Source: Finegoldia magna (GTDB taxonomy: Bacteria; Bacillota; Clostridia; Tissierellales; Peptoniphilaceae). From it: a stretch of 10,336 nucleotides of DNA. The stretch is taken from assembly GCF_018371055.1 (NCBI RefSeq), contig NZ_JAGYZD010000041.1:1-10336 (forward strand), read 5' to 3'. This document shows, in pieces, positions 1-6,780 of the stretch. The position numbers and the translations under genes were made by a program. The first letter of the stretch is position 1, and every line of letters begins with the position of its first letter. Under the pieces are notes generated by a model that was not told where the DNA came from, ran no database searches, and worked only from the letters and a program-made list of their open reading frames with translations.

Positions 1-122
1 GTATTCGAAATGGCGACGATATCCGACAAATTATTACACAAGAAATATACAATAAACCAGAAAGACATTATCTCGAAGAAGGTAACTTCAACAAAAGGGA
101 TATGAATACTATAGGAGGTTAA
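1..122 (+). CDS. moaA: GTP 3',8-cyclase MoaA, C-terminal end only
   Basis: Only the last 39 codons are in the window; the gene starts to the left and the reading frame has full codons from position 3 to the TAA at 120-122. The visible tail has the MoaA ending: a KPERH segment, then R-D-M-N-T-I-G-G with the stop straight after the double glycine. MoaA is a radical-SAM enzyme that, with MoaC, turns GTP into cyclic pyranopterin monophosphate, the first step of molybdenum cofactor synthesis, and its C-terminal Gly-Gly is conserved and needed for activity. The next gene is moaC, the partner of the same step, which supports the call. The codons for the final I-G-G also provide the AGGAGG ribosome binding site of moaC. 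The radical-SAM cysteines lie outside the window, so the call rests on the tail and the context. Confidence 0.85.
   Translation, partial: IRNGDDIRQIITQEIYNKPERHYLEEGNFNKRDMNTIGG
113..118 (+). promoter_or_regulatory. Ribosome binding site of moaC-MOSC inside the moaA end
   Basis: AGGAGG lies five bases before a GTG codon at 124. It decides the start of the next gene, because the ATG at 122-124 opens a frame that stops after three codons. The site falls inside the conserved Ile-Gly-Gly codons of moaA, so translation of the two genes is probably coupled. Confidence 0.85.
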
Positions 123-123
123 T

Positions 124-1038
124 GTGGATTTAACTCATTTTAACGAAGATGGTTTGCCAAGAATGGTGGATGTATCTGAAAAGGAAACTACTAAAAGAGT
201 TGCTGTGGCTCACAGTAGGATTTATATGAAAAAAGAAACTATGCAAAAAATCACAGAAAAATCCATCAAAAAAGGCGACGTTTTGAGTGTCGCACAAACC
301 GCGGCGATAATGGCTGCGAAGAAAACGTCAGAAATTATTCCAATGTGCCACAATATTTTCATCACAGGAGTTGATGTTAAATTCGAATTGGCAGATGATT
401 TTATAGATATTTTCGTTCAATCAAACACAGAATCAAAAACAGGAATTGAGATGGAAAGTTTGACTGCAGCAAGTGTAGCGGCTCTTACAATTTACGATAT
501 GTGCAAGGCAATTGATCGTTCAATGCGAATTACAAATGTGGAATTACTTCACAAAGAAGGCGGCAAAAGTGGCGTGTACAACAGAAGTGTCGACAGTGAT
601 GAAGCAGTTGTCATCGATGTGAATATTAGCGAGAAAAAAGGCACTGTGAAGACTCCTGTAGAATTTGCCGAATTAAAAGTGGATCACGGGTTGGTTGGAG
701 ATGCACACGCTGGAAATTGGCACAGACAAGTGTCACTTTTGGCAGAAGAATCCATCAATAAAATGCGCGAAATGGGTCTTGATTTGAAAGACGGGGATTT
801 CGCAGAAAATATTACAACGAGAAACATTGAACTATTCACGCTTCCTGTCGGTCAAGTGTTGACGATTGGAGAATGTGTGCTTGAAGTGACACAAATCGGA
901 AAAGAATGTCACAAAGGCTGTGCGATAAAACAAAAAGTAGGCAATTGTATTATGCCAACTGAAGGAATTTTCTGCAAAGTTTTAAAGGGTGGAATTATTA
1001 AGAAAAACGACAAAATCAAGCTTGTAGAATTAAATTAA
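124..1038 (+). CDS. moaC: MoaC-MOSC fusion, molybdenum cofactor biosynthesis
   Basis: A 304-residue protein of two domains. Residues 1-156 are cyclic pyranopterin monophosphate synthase (MoaC), which acts after MoaA: it starts with the family's LTHFNEDGxPRMVDVS-type segment, has PMCH at 73-76, the GIEMESLTAASVAALTIYDMCKA block at about 107-129 and GGKSG at 146-150. Residues matching the E. coli catalytic set are Lys50, Asp125 and Lys128. Residues about 161-304 are a MOSC domain with GDAHAG (192-197), WHRQVSLL (199-206), GDFAENI (224-230), IGKECH (258-263) and a conserved cysteine at 262. MOSC domains bind or move sulfur near the cofactor, as in the C-terminus of Moco sulfurases. Stand-alone MoaC is about 160 residues, so the extra length is the MOSC part. 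The start is GTG at 124, one base after the moaA stop. The fusion suggests coupling of an early pterin step to a late step, but what the MOSC half does here is unknown. Confidence 0.95.
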   Translation: MDLTHFNEDGLPRMVDVSEKETTKRVAVAHSRIYMKKETMQKITEKSIKKGDVLSVAQTAAIMAAKKTSEIIPMCHNIFITGVDVKFELADDFIDIFVQSNTESKTGIEMESLTAASVAALTIYDMCKAIDRSMRITNVELLHKEGGKSGVYNRSVDSDEAVVIDVNISEKKGTVKTPVEFAELKVDHGLVGDAHAGNWHRQVSLLAEESINKMREMGLDLKDGDFAENITTRNIELFTLPVGQVLTIGECVLEVTQIGKECHKGCAIKQKVGNCIMPTEGIFCKVLKGGIIKKNDKIKLVELN

Positions 1039-1045
1039 GAGTTTG

Positions 1046-1054
1046 TGTTATAAT
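1046..1054 (+). promoter_or_regulatory. Extended -10 promoter of the thiC leader
   Basis: TGT followed by a perfect TATAAT at 1049-1054 makes an extended -10 element, eight bases after the moaC-MOSC stop. No good -35 hexamer sits at 16-18 bases, as is usual for extended -10 promoters. Transcription would begin near G1061, at the 5' edge of the riboswitch. Confidence 0.65.
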
Positions 1055-1056
1055 AT

Positions 1057-1147
1057 ATTCGGAGTCTGGGGGTGCTTTATGCTGAGATCTTTATAGAAAC
1101 CCTTAAACCTGCCCATGATAATGCATGCGAAGGGAAGAACTTAGAAT
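1057..1147 (+). promoter_or_regulatory. TPP riboswitch (THI element)
   Basis: The conserved TPP aptamer blocks appear in order: GGGGGTGC (1068-1075), GCTGAGA (1081-1087), ACCCTT (1099-1104), AACCTG (1106-1111), ATAATGCATGCGAAGGGAA (1118-1136). Outer P1 strands are 1057-1065 and 1139-1147, nine base pairs with one mismatch and one G-U; if transcription starts near 1061 only the inner part forms. The aptamer senses thiamin pyrophosphate. It sits between a promoter and a terminator hairpin upstream of thiC, the standard layout for shutting off thiC when TPP is plentiful. Confidence 0.96.
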
Positions 1148-1154
1148 GTTTTTT

Positions 1155-1188
1155 GCGGATACATGGATTATGTATCCGTTATTTTTTT
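1155..1188 (+). terminator. Riboswitch-controlled terminator before thiC
   Basis: A perfect 9-bp stem (1156-1164 with 1170-1178), extended by a G-U pair at 1155/1179, has a five-base loop and is followed by seven T residues at 1182-1188. Just downstream of the TPP aptamer and upstream of the thiC ribosome binding site, it is the likely expression platform. I did not find a clear antiterminator partner. Confidence 0.9.
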
Positions 1189-1219
1189 CCAGATTCCAAA
1201 TTATAAATAGGAGGAATTT

Positions 1220-2521
1220 ATGGAATATACAACTCAATTAGACGCTGCAAAGAAGAAAATTATTACAAAAGAAATGAAGAGAGTAGCGGAAAAAGAAAAT
1301 ATAGACGTAGAAATTCTTAGAGAAAAAATCGAAAAAGGATACGTGGTTATTCCTGCGAACAAAAACCACAAATCATTAGATGCTCATGGAGTTGGCGAAG
1401 GTTTGAAGACTAAAATCAACGTTAACTTGGGTATTTCAAAAGATTGCTACAACATCGAAAAGGAAATGGAAAAAGTTAGAGTGGCAATCGACATGGATGC
1501 TGAAGCGATAATGGATTTGTCAAATTACGGTAAGACAAGAAAATTTAGAGAAGAACTTATCGATTATTCTCCTGCAATGATAGGCAGTGTTCCAATGTAT
1601 GATTGCGTTGGAATGTTGGATAAGGAATTGAAGGATATCACTGAAGATGAATTCTTGGAAGTTGTGGAACAACACGCAAAAGACGGGGTGGATTTCATAA
1701 CAATTCACGTGGGACTTACAAGAGACATCGCAGAACATTTGAAAACAACAGACAGAATTACTAAGATAGTATCTCGTGGTGGATCACTTCTATTCGCATG
1801 GATGATTGCAAATAACAAAGAAAACCCACTTGTAACAAGATATGACGATGTACTTGAAATTTGCGAAAAATATGACGTAACACTAAGCTTGGGAGATGCT
1901 TTAAGACCAGGTTGCATCAACGATGCTACAGATGATTTGCAAATTCAAGAATTGATTAATTTATCTAGAATGGCAAAAAGAGCCTACGAAAAAAATGTCC
2001 AAGTAATGATTGAAGGACCAGGCCATGTGCCAATCGATCAAATCGAAGCGAATATGAAAATCGAAAAAACAATCTGCAACAATGCACCATTCTACGTTTT
2101 AGGACCTTTGGTTACAGATATTGCACCGGGCTATGACCACATAACATCAGCAATCGGTGGAGCAATAGCAGCAAGTACAGGAGCTGATTTCTTGTGTTAT
2201 GTAACTCCTGCAGAACATTTGAGACTTCCTAACTTGGAAGATATGAAAGAAGGAATCATTGCTACTAAAATTGCAGCTCACGCTGGAGATATAGCGAAGA
2301 AAATCCCTGGAGCAAAAGAAAGAGACGACGAAATGAGCAGAGCGCGTTTCAACTTGGATTGGGAAAAAATGTTCGAACTTGCAATTGACAGCGAAAAACC
2401 AAAAAAATACAGAAAAGAATCTCAACCGATTGAAGAAGATTCCTGCACAATGTGCGGTAAAATGTGTTCAATGAGAACTGTGAAGAAAGTTTTGAACGGC
2501 GAAGATGTCAATTTAATTTAG
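1220..2521 (+). CDS. thiC: Phosphomethylpyrimidine synthase ThiC
   Basis: A 433-residue ThiC, the cytosolic radical-SAM enzyme that rearranges 5-aminoimidazole ribotide into HMP-phosphate, the pyrimidine half of thiamin. Family blocks appear in order: [15 protein letters not shown] (59-73), AIMDLSNYG (96-104), GSVPMYD (122-128), [10 protein letters not shown] (156-165), SRGGSLL (185-191), [15 protein letters not shown] (222-236), IEGPGHVP (264-271), [17 protein letters not shown] (299-315) and [12 protein letters not shown] (323-334). His269 and His307 fit the conserved metal-site histidines. The C-terminal cluster motif is Cys409-x2-Cys412-x3-Cys416, one residue tighter than the CX2CX4C of the long proteobacterial form. 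The length fits the short clostridial and archaeal type, without the N-terminal extension of the roughly 630-residue enzymes. The start ATG has AGGAGG at 1209-1214. It stands alone behind a TPP riboswitch, with no other thi gene in view. Confidence 0.98.
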   Translation: MEYTTQLDAAKKKIITKEMKRVAEKENIDVEILREKIEKGYVVIPANKNHKSLDAHGVGEGLKTKINVNLGISKDCYNIEKEMEKVRVAIDMDAEAIMDLSNYGKTRKFREELIDYSPAMIGSVPMYDCVGMLDKELKDITEDEFLEVVEQHAKDGVDFITIHVGLTRDIAEHLKTTDRITKIVSRGGSLLFAWMIANNKENPLVTRYDDVLEICEKYDVTLSLGDALRPGCINDATDDLQIQELINLSRMAKRAYEKNVQVMIEGPGHVPIDQIEANMKIEKTICNNAPFYVLGPLVTDIAPGYDHITSAIGGAIAASTGADFLCYVTPAEHLRLPNLEDMKEGIIATKIAAHAGDIAKKIPGAKERDDEMSRARFNLDWEKMFELAIDSEKPKKYRKESQPIEEDSCTMCGKMCSMRTVKKVLNGEDVNLI

Positions 2522-2563
2522 AAAAATTGATTAAAAAATAAATTTATTTTTAAAATATGAATT

Positions 2564-2596
2564 CAACCATCAAGAACATCTTGGTGGTTGTTTTTT
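2564..2596 (+). terminator. Rho-independent terminator after thiC
   Basis: An 11-bp stem (2564-2574 with 2580-2590, one G-U pair) with a five-base loop is followed by six T residues. It ends the thiC transcript 43 bases after the stop codon. Confidence 0.92.
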
Positions 2597-2630
2597 GATT
2601 TGAACGAAACAAAAAAATATTCGAAAATTA

Positions 2631-2659
2631 TTGACAATGGTTATTGATAGGCGTATAAT
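2631..2659 (+). promoter_or_regulatory. Consensus sigma-A promoter of the marR-ABC operon
   Basis: TTGACA at 2631-2636 and TATAAT at 2654-2659 are both perfect and are separated by exactly 17 bases, the ideal vegetative promoter. Such a strong promoter would be expected to need repression, which the regulator gene directly downstream can supply. Confidence 0.93.
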
Positions 2660-2660
2660 T

Positions 2661-2673
2661 CTAATAGTATTAG
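2661..2673 (+). promoter_or_regulatory. 13-bp palindrome at the start site, likely MarR operator
   Basis: CTAATA-G-TATTAG is a perfect inverted repeat of six-base arms around one central base. It begins two bases after the -10 box and so covers the expected transcription start. Dimeric MarR-type regulators bind such short palindromes and usually repress their own operon. The regulator encoded 17 bases downstream is the obvious candidate; binding is inferred. Confidence 0.6.
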
Positions 2674-2689
2674 GTAAAAGGTGATATTT

Positions 2690-3166
2690 ATGAATGAAAA
2701 ATTAGCAAAAGAAATTATAAGATGTGTGCACAGTGTTGGAAAGTGCCACCCTCACAAACAAATCAACGATTCTGTCAGAGGGGAAAACATGGCTTTGGGA
2801 TTTATAAAATCGGAAGGCGGTTCAACTTATCCGAAAGAAATCGAACTTGCTATGGGAATTTCCAGCGCGAGAGTTGCAGCTATTATAAAAAAATTGGAAC
2901 AACGCGAACTTGTAACAAGAACTGGCGATAAAATCGACAGGAGAAAAACTTTGGTAAGTTTAACTGAAAAAGGAGAAAATGTCGCCCAAGAAACAGAGGA
3001 CAAAATAATGTATGCTCTGGATCAAATGTTTGATTCCTTGGGAGAAGAAGATTCTGAAAATTTCGTCAGAATAATCGACAAGCTTACTAAAAATTTGCCA
3101 AAGATTAGCAAAGACTGCGAAGAAAAATTTAAAGAAATGGATGATAGTTTTGATAAAAATAATTAG
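2690..3166 (+). CDS. MarR-family transcriptional regulator
   Basis: A 158-residue winged-helix regulator of the MarR family, first gene of an operon with two ABC exporter genes. The ATG at 2690 is preferred over an in-frame GTG at 2681, because that GTG lies inside the ribosome binding site AAGGTG (2678-2683), which is spaced six bases from the ATG. The DNA-binding region is at about 45-88: a helix-turn-helix with STYPKEIELAMGISSARV (45-62), recognition helix about 57-70, and a wing with TGDKIDRRKT (78-87) leading into SLTEKG (90-95). The helices at either end, with a charged C-terminus, would form the dimer interface. Members are usually repressors that release DNA when a small molecule binds. 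The palindrome at the promoter and the linked exporter genes fit control of drug or toxin efflux. The ligand cannot be told from sequence. Confidence 0.93.
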   Translation: MNEKLAKEIIRCVHSVGKCHPHKQINDSVRGENMALGFIKSEGGSTYPKEIELAMGISSARVAAIIKKLEQRELVTRTGDKIDRRKTLVSLTEKGENVAQETEDKIMYALDQMFDSLGEEDSENFVRIIDKLTKNLPKISKDCEEKFKEMDDSFDKNN

Positions 3167-4901
3167 ATATTTGAACAAAAAACAATGGATGCAAATACTT
3201 TTGAGTTTTGTGTTTATCATTGCTCAAGTGTATTTGGATTTGAAAATTCCGGACTATATGTCTAAGATTACGATGTATGTGGAAAGTCCGGGTCACACTG
3301 TAAGTGATATTATTGGCGAAGGAAAATGGATGCTTTTGTGTGCATTTGGTTCTCTGATTTCTGCAATTATCGTAGGATATTTGGCGTCGAAGGTTTCTGC
3401 GTCATTTTCCAAGGATTTGAGGTCCAGAATATTTTCCAAGGTGGAAAGTTTCTCTATGAAAGAAATCAACGAATTTTCCACAGCAAGTTTGATAACTAGA
3501 TCTACGAATGATATTACTCAAATCCAAATGGTAATAGTGATAGGATTACAAATTTTGATAAAAGCGCCGATAATGGCTGTGTGGGCTATCACTAAAATCT
3601 ACAACAAGGGATTTGAATGGACGATGGCGACAGCTGTTACTGTATTGTTTTTAATAGTTTTCGTGGCAATTCTTATGGTTTTGGTTATGCCGAAATTCAG
3701 AATAATGCAAACTTTGACAGATAATATCAACAGGATTTTGCGCGAAACTTTGACTGGACTTGCAGTTATCAGAGCGTATAATTCTGAGGAATTTAGAGAA
3801 GGAAAGTTTGACGAAGCAAATGTTGAATTGACCAATACTCAATTATTCACAAGTCGTGCGATGTCGACGCTTTTTCCTATGATTAATTTCGGTATGTCAA
3901 TGTTGACACTTGCGATTTATTTTATAGGGGCAGGACTCATCAATGCTGCGAATATGATGGACAAATACGTGTTGTTCTCAAACATGGTTGTGTTCAGTTC
4001 GTATGCAATGCAAGTTATCATGTCATTTATGATGATGAGTATGATATTCATAATGATTCCAAGAGCGCAAATATCTGCAAATCGTATCAACGAAGTTTTG
4101 GATACAGAACTTTCAATTAAAGATGGAGATATTGATACATCAAACAAAGATTACGATTACGAAATAGAATTTGACAATGTATCTTTCAAATACACAGATT
4201 CTGAGCAATATATTTTAAAGGATATTGATTTTAAGGTGAAAAAAGGAGAAAAGGTAGCCATAATAGGTTCCACAGGATCTGGGAAAAGCACTATATTGAA
4301 TTTGCTTTTGAGATTTTACGATGCAACTGAAGGCGTTGTAAAAATCCAAGGAATCGACATTAGAAAGTACAAGCTTAAATTTTTGTACGAAAAAATCGGC
4401 GCCGTCTTACAAAAATCATTCCTTTTCAAAGGAAATGTAAAATCTAACATTTCATTCTCAGAAGATGGTATGGATAACGAAAAGATCGAACAAGCGGCAG
4501 ATACTTCACAATCTATGGAGTTTATTGACAAGTTTGACGAAAAATTTGACCACGAAATTGCCCAATTAGGTAAGAATGTATCTGGTGGACAAAAACAAAG
4601 ATTGTCCATAGCCAGAGCAATCTACAAAAAGCCTGACATTTATTTGTTTGACGATAGTTTCTCGGCACTTGATTTCAAAACAGACAGCGAACTTAGACAT
4701 CAACTTAAAGAAAAAAACCCCGATGCTACGACTATTATTGTCGCACAAAGGGTGGGTTCGATAATGGATTCTGATCAAATAATCGTCCTTGAAAATGGAC
4801 AAATCGTAGGTATCGGTAAACACAAAGATTTATTGAAAAATTGTGAAGTGTACAGTGAAATAGCCTACTCGCAATTAACGGAGGAGGAATTAAATGCCTA
4901 G
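3141..4901 (+). CDS. ABC exporter half-transporter with degenerate ATP site
   Basis: A 586-residue membrane-plus-ATPase protein: an exporter-type transmembrane domain with about six hydrophobic segments (roughly 17-33, 60-82, 130-150, 160-183, 245-268, 280-306) and a nucleotide-binding domain from about 341. Walker A is GSTGSGKST (376-384), the Q-loop is Gln424, the signature is VSGGQKQR (480-487) and Walker B is YLFDD (501-505). Two catalytic positions depart from consensus: Asp505 replaces the usual glutamate and Gln536 (AQR) replaces the switch histidine. Its own ATP site should therefore hydrolyse poorly, while its signature motif is intact. This is the pattern of one half of heterodimeric exporters such as TM287/288, LmrCD and BmrCD. 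The ATG at 3141 lies inside the marR gene (26-base overlap) with only a weak ribosome binding site, so translation is probably coupled; starting there keeps the KIIRYLNKKQW segment before the first helix. Substrate unknown, likely drugs or lipophilic compounds. Confidence 0.95.
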   Translation: MIVLIKIIRYLNKKQWMQILLSFVFIIAQVYLDLKIPDYMSKITMYVESPGHTVSDIIGEGKWMLLCAFGSLISAIIVGYLASKVSASFSKDLRSRIFSKVESFSMKEINEFSTASLITRSTNDITQIQMVIVIGLQILIKAPIMAVWAITKIYNKGFEWTMATAVTVLFLIVFVAILMVLVMPKFRIMQTLTDNINRILRETLTGLAVIRAYNSEEFREGKFDEANVELTNTQLFTSRAMSTLFPMINFGMSMLTLAIYFIGAGLINAANMMDKYVLFSNMVVFSSYAMQVIMSFMMMSMIFIMIPRAQISANRINEVLDTELSIKDGDIDTSNKDYDYEIEFDNVSFKYTDSEQYILKDIDFKVKKGEKVAIIGSTGSGKSTILNLLLRFYDATEGVVKIQGIDIRKYKLKFLYEKIGAVLQKSFLFKGNVKSNISFSEDGMDNEKIEQAADTSQSMEFIDKFDEKFDHEIAQLGKNVSGGQKQRLSIARAIYKKPDIYLFDDSFSALDFKTDSELRHQLKEKNPDATTIIVAQRVGSIMDSDQIIVLENGQIVGIGKHKDLLKNCEVYSEIAYSQLTEEELNA

Positions 4902-6690
4902 ACAAACTGTAAATGAAAAACCGAAAAAATTCAAAAAAACATTAAAAGAAATGGCAGGGTATTTGAAGCCTTATTTCCCATTGATACTGATAGCGGTTGT
5001 GGCAAGCGTGATAGCGACAATTTTGCAAATAATTGGACCAGATAAGCTTAAACTAATCACAGATGAAATCACTAAAGGACTTCCTAAAATTGTCAAAGGA
5101 AAACCTGTTGTAACTGCGATTGACATGGATAGCGTAAAATCAATAACGTTGATGCTGTTGATATTTTACCTATCTTCACTTGTGTTGAACTTGTTGCAAA
5201 GATTCATCATGGCAGATGTTACACAAAAAATTTCCAAATCATTCAGAGAAGAGATAGCAAACAAAATCAATAGATTGCCATTTAGCTATTTTGACAACAC
5301 AACTTTTGGAGATATTCTAAGTAGAGTAACAAACGACGTAGACACAATCAGCCAAAGCTTGAACCAATCTGTTGGAGCATTGTTGACAAGTATTGTAATG
5401 CTTATAGGAACTGTAGTGATGATGATTTATAATTCGGGAATCTTGACGATAACGACTATTTTGTCATCGCTTGTGGGATTTGTGTTCATTACAATAATAA
5501 TGAAAAAATCACAAAAATACTTCAAAGAGCAACAACAAAACTTGGGTGATATAAACGGACAAATCGAAGAAGTGTACACTGGTCACAACGTCATCAAAGC
5601 TTACAACGCAGGAGCAAGAGCCGTAGGTGAATTTGAACAAACAAACACTAAACTTTACACTAGTGCATGGAAATCACAATTTTTGTCCGGACTTATGATG
5701 CCAATTATGCAATTTGCCGGAAACTTTTCATACGTAATGGTCTGCATAGTCGGTGGAGCATTGGCGATCAACGGCAAAATATCATTCGGGGTTATAGTAG
5801 CTTTTATGATTTACGTTAGACTATTCACAAATCCTTTATCAGATATCGCACAAAGCTTCAACACTTTGCAAAGAGCTGCAGCAGCAGGAGAAAGAGTATT
5901 CGAATTTTTGAATGAAGAAGAATTAGAAGAAGAAAACGTCACAGAAAAATTAGAAAAAGCAAAAGGCGAAGTTGAATTCAAAAACGTTAGATTTGGATAT
6001 GATCCTGAAAAAATCATCATTAAGGACTTCAGCGTAAAAGTAAATCCAGGAGAAAAAATCGCCATCGTTGGTCCAACTGGAGCCGGTAAGACTACAATCG
6101 TAAATCTATTAATGAGATTTTACGAAATAAACGACGGACAAATATTGGTAGACGGAATTGATACGAAAAACTTATCCAGAGAGAATTTGAGAGACCAGTT
6201 CTGTATGGTGCTTCAAGATTCGTGGGTGTTCGAAGCAAGCGTCAGAGAAAACATAACATTCGGAGAAAAAGATATAACTGATGAAGAGTTGATTGACGTG
6301 TGCAAACGCGTGAATCTAGATCACTTTATCAGAACCCTTCCACAAGGATATGACACCATTTTAGACGACAAGCAATCATTGTCGCAAGGACAACTTCAAC
6401 TACTCACAATCGCACGTGCAATGGTAAGTCATGCGCCAATGTTGATACTAGATGAAGCCACAAGTTCCGTGGATACAAGAACTGAAATAATCGTGCAAGA
6501 TGCAATGGACGAACTTGCAAAAGGAAGAACTTCATTTGTAATCGCACACAGATTATCCACAATCAAAAATGCGGATTTGATACTTGTGATGAAAGATGGA
6601 GATATCGTAGAAAAAGGAAAACACGACGAATTATTGAAACGTGACGGATTCTACGCACAATTATACAACGCGCAATTTGAAAGAAAATAG
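4894..6690 (+). CDS. ABC exporter half-transporter with competent ATP site
   Basis: A 598-residue partner of the preceding protein. The transmembrane domain has about six helices (roughly 29-49, 82-104, 160-180, 185-203, 265-290, 296-310), including the SYFDNTTFGDILSRVTNDVD coupling region at 131-150. The nucleotide-binding domain starts at about 359: Walker A GPTGAGKTT (393-401), Gln441, Walker B MLILDE (516-521) with catalytic Glu521, and switch His552 in AHRLSTI. The signature is LSQGQ (496-500), with Gln in place of the first Gly of LSGGQ. In a head-to-tail dimer this altered signature faces the degenerate Walker site of the first protein, while its own good Walker and His residues face that protein's intact SGGQ, giving one dead and one live site. 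The ATG at 4894 overlaps the upstream gene by eight bases and has AGGAGG at 4882-4887, spaced six bases. It is the last gene of the operon. Confidence 0.96.
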   Translation: MPRQTVNEKPKKFKKTLKEMAGYLKPYFPLILIAVVASVIATILQIIGPDKLKLITDEITKGLPKIVKGKPVVTAIDMDSVKSITLMLLIFYLSSLVLNLLQRFIMADVTQKISKSFREEIANKINRLPFSYFDNTTFGDILSRVTNDVDTISQSLNQSVGALLTSIVMLIGTVVMMIYNSGILTITTILSSLVGFVFITIIMKKSQKYFKEQQQNLGDINGQIEEVYTGHNVIKAYNAGARAVGEFEQTNTKLYTSAWKSQFLSGLMMPIMQFAGNFSYVMVCIVGGALAINGKISFGVIVAFMIYVRLFTNPLSDIAQSFNTLQRAAAAGERVFEFLNEEELEEENVTEKLEKAKGEVEFKNVRFGYDPEKIIIKDFSVKVNPGEKIAIVGPTGAGKTTIVNLLMRFYEINDGQILVDGIDTKNLSRENLRDQFCMVLQDSWVFEASVRENITFGEKDITDEELIDVCKRVNLDHFIRTLPQGYDTILDDKQSLSQGQLQLLTIARAMVSHAPMLILDEATSSVDTRTEIIVQDAMDELAKGRTSFVIAHRLSTIKNADLILVMKDGDIVEKGKHDELLKRDGFYAQLYNAQFERK

Positions 6691-6705
6691 AAAATTTGGA
6701 AATAG

Positions 6706-6738
6706 AGATTGGGATTAAATTTGTCCCAATCTTTTTTT
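6706..6738 (+). terminator. Terminator of the marR-ABC operon
   Basis: A perfect 9-bp stem (6706-6714 with 6724-6732), a nine-base loop and a seven-T run at 6732-6738 lie 15 bases after the ABC gene. A second perfect 9-bp inverted repeat (6692-6700 with 6742-6750) encloses the whole structure. Confidence 0.93.
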
Positions 6739-6749
6739 GCGTCCAAATT

Positions 6750-6758
6750 TGATATAAT
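6750..6758 (+). promoter_or_regulatory. Extended -10 promoter of rlmD
   Basis: TGA plus a perfect TATAAT at 6753-6758 forms an extended -10 element after the operon terminator. There is no good -35 box at standard spacing. The transcript would begin near 6765 with a very short leader before the ribosome binding site AGAGGTGA (6769-6776). Confidence 0.6.
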
Positions 6759-6780
6759 AAAAAGATAAAGAGGTGATTAA

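Noticed and set aside
2681..2689. Earlier GTG start for the MarR gene
   Set aside because: The GTG is part of the AAGGTG ribosome binding site for the ATG at 2690.
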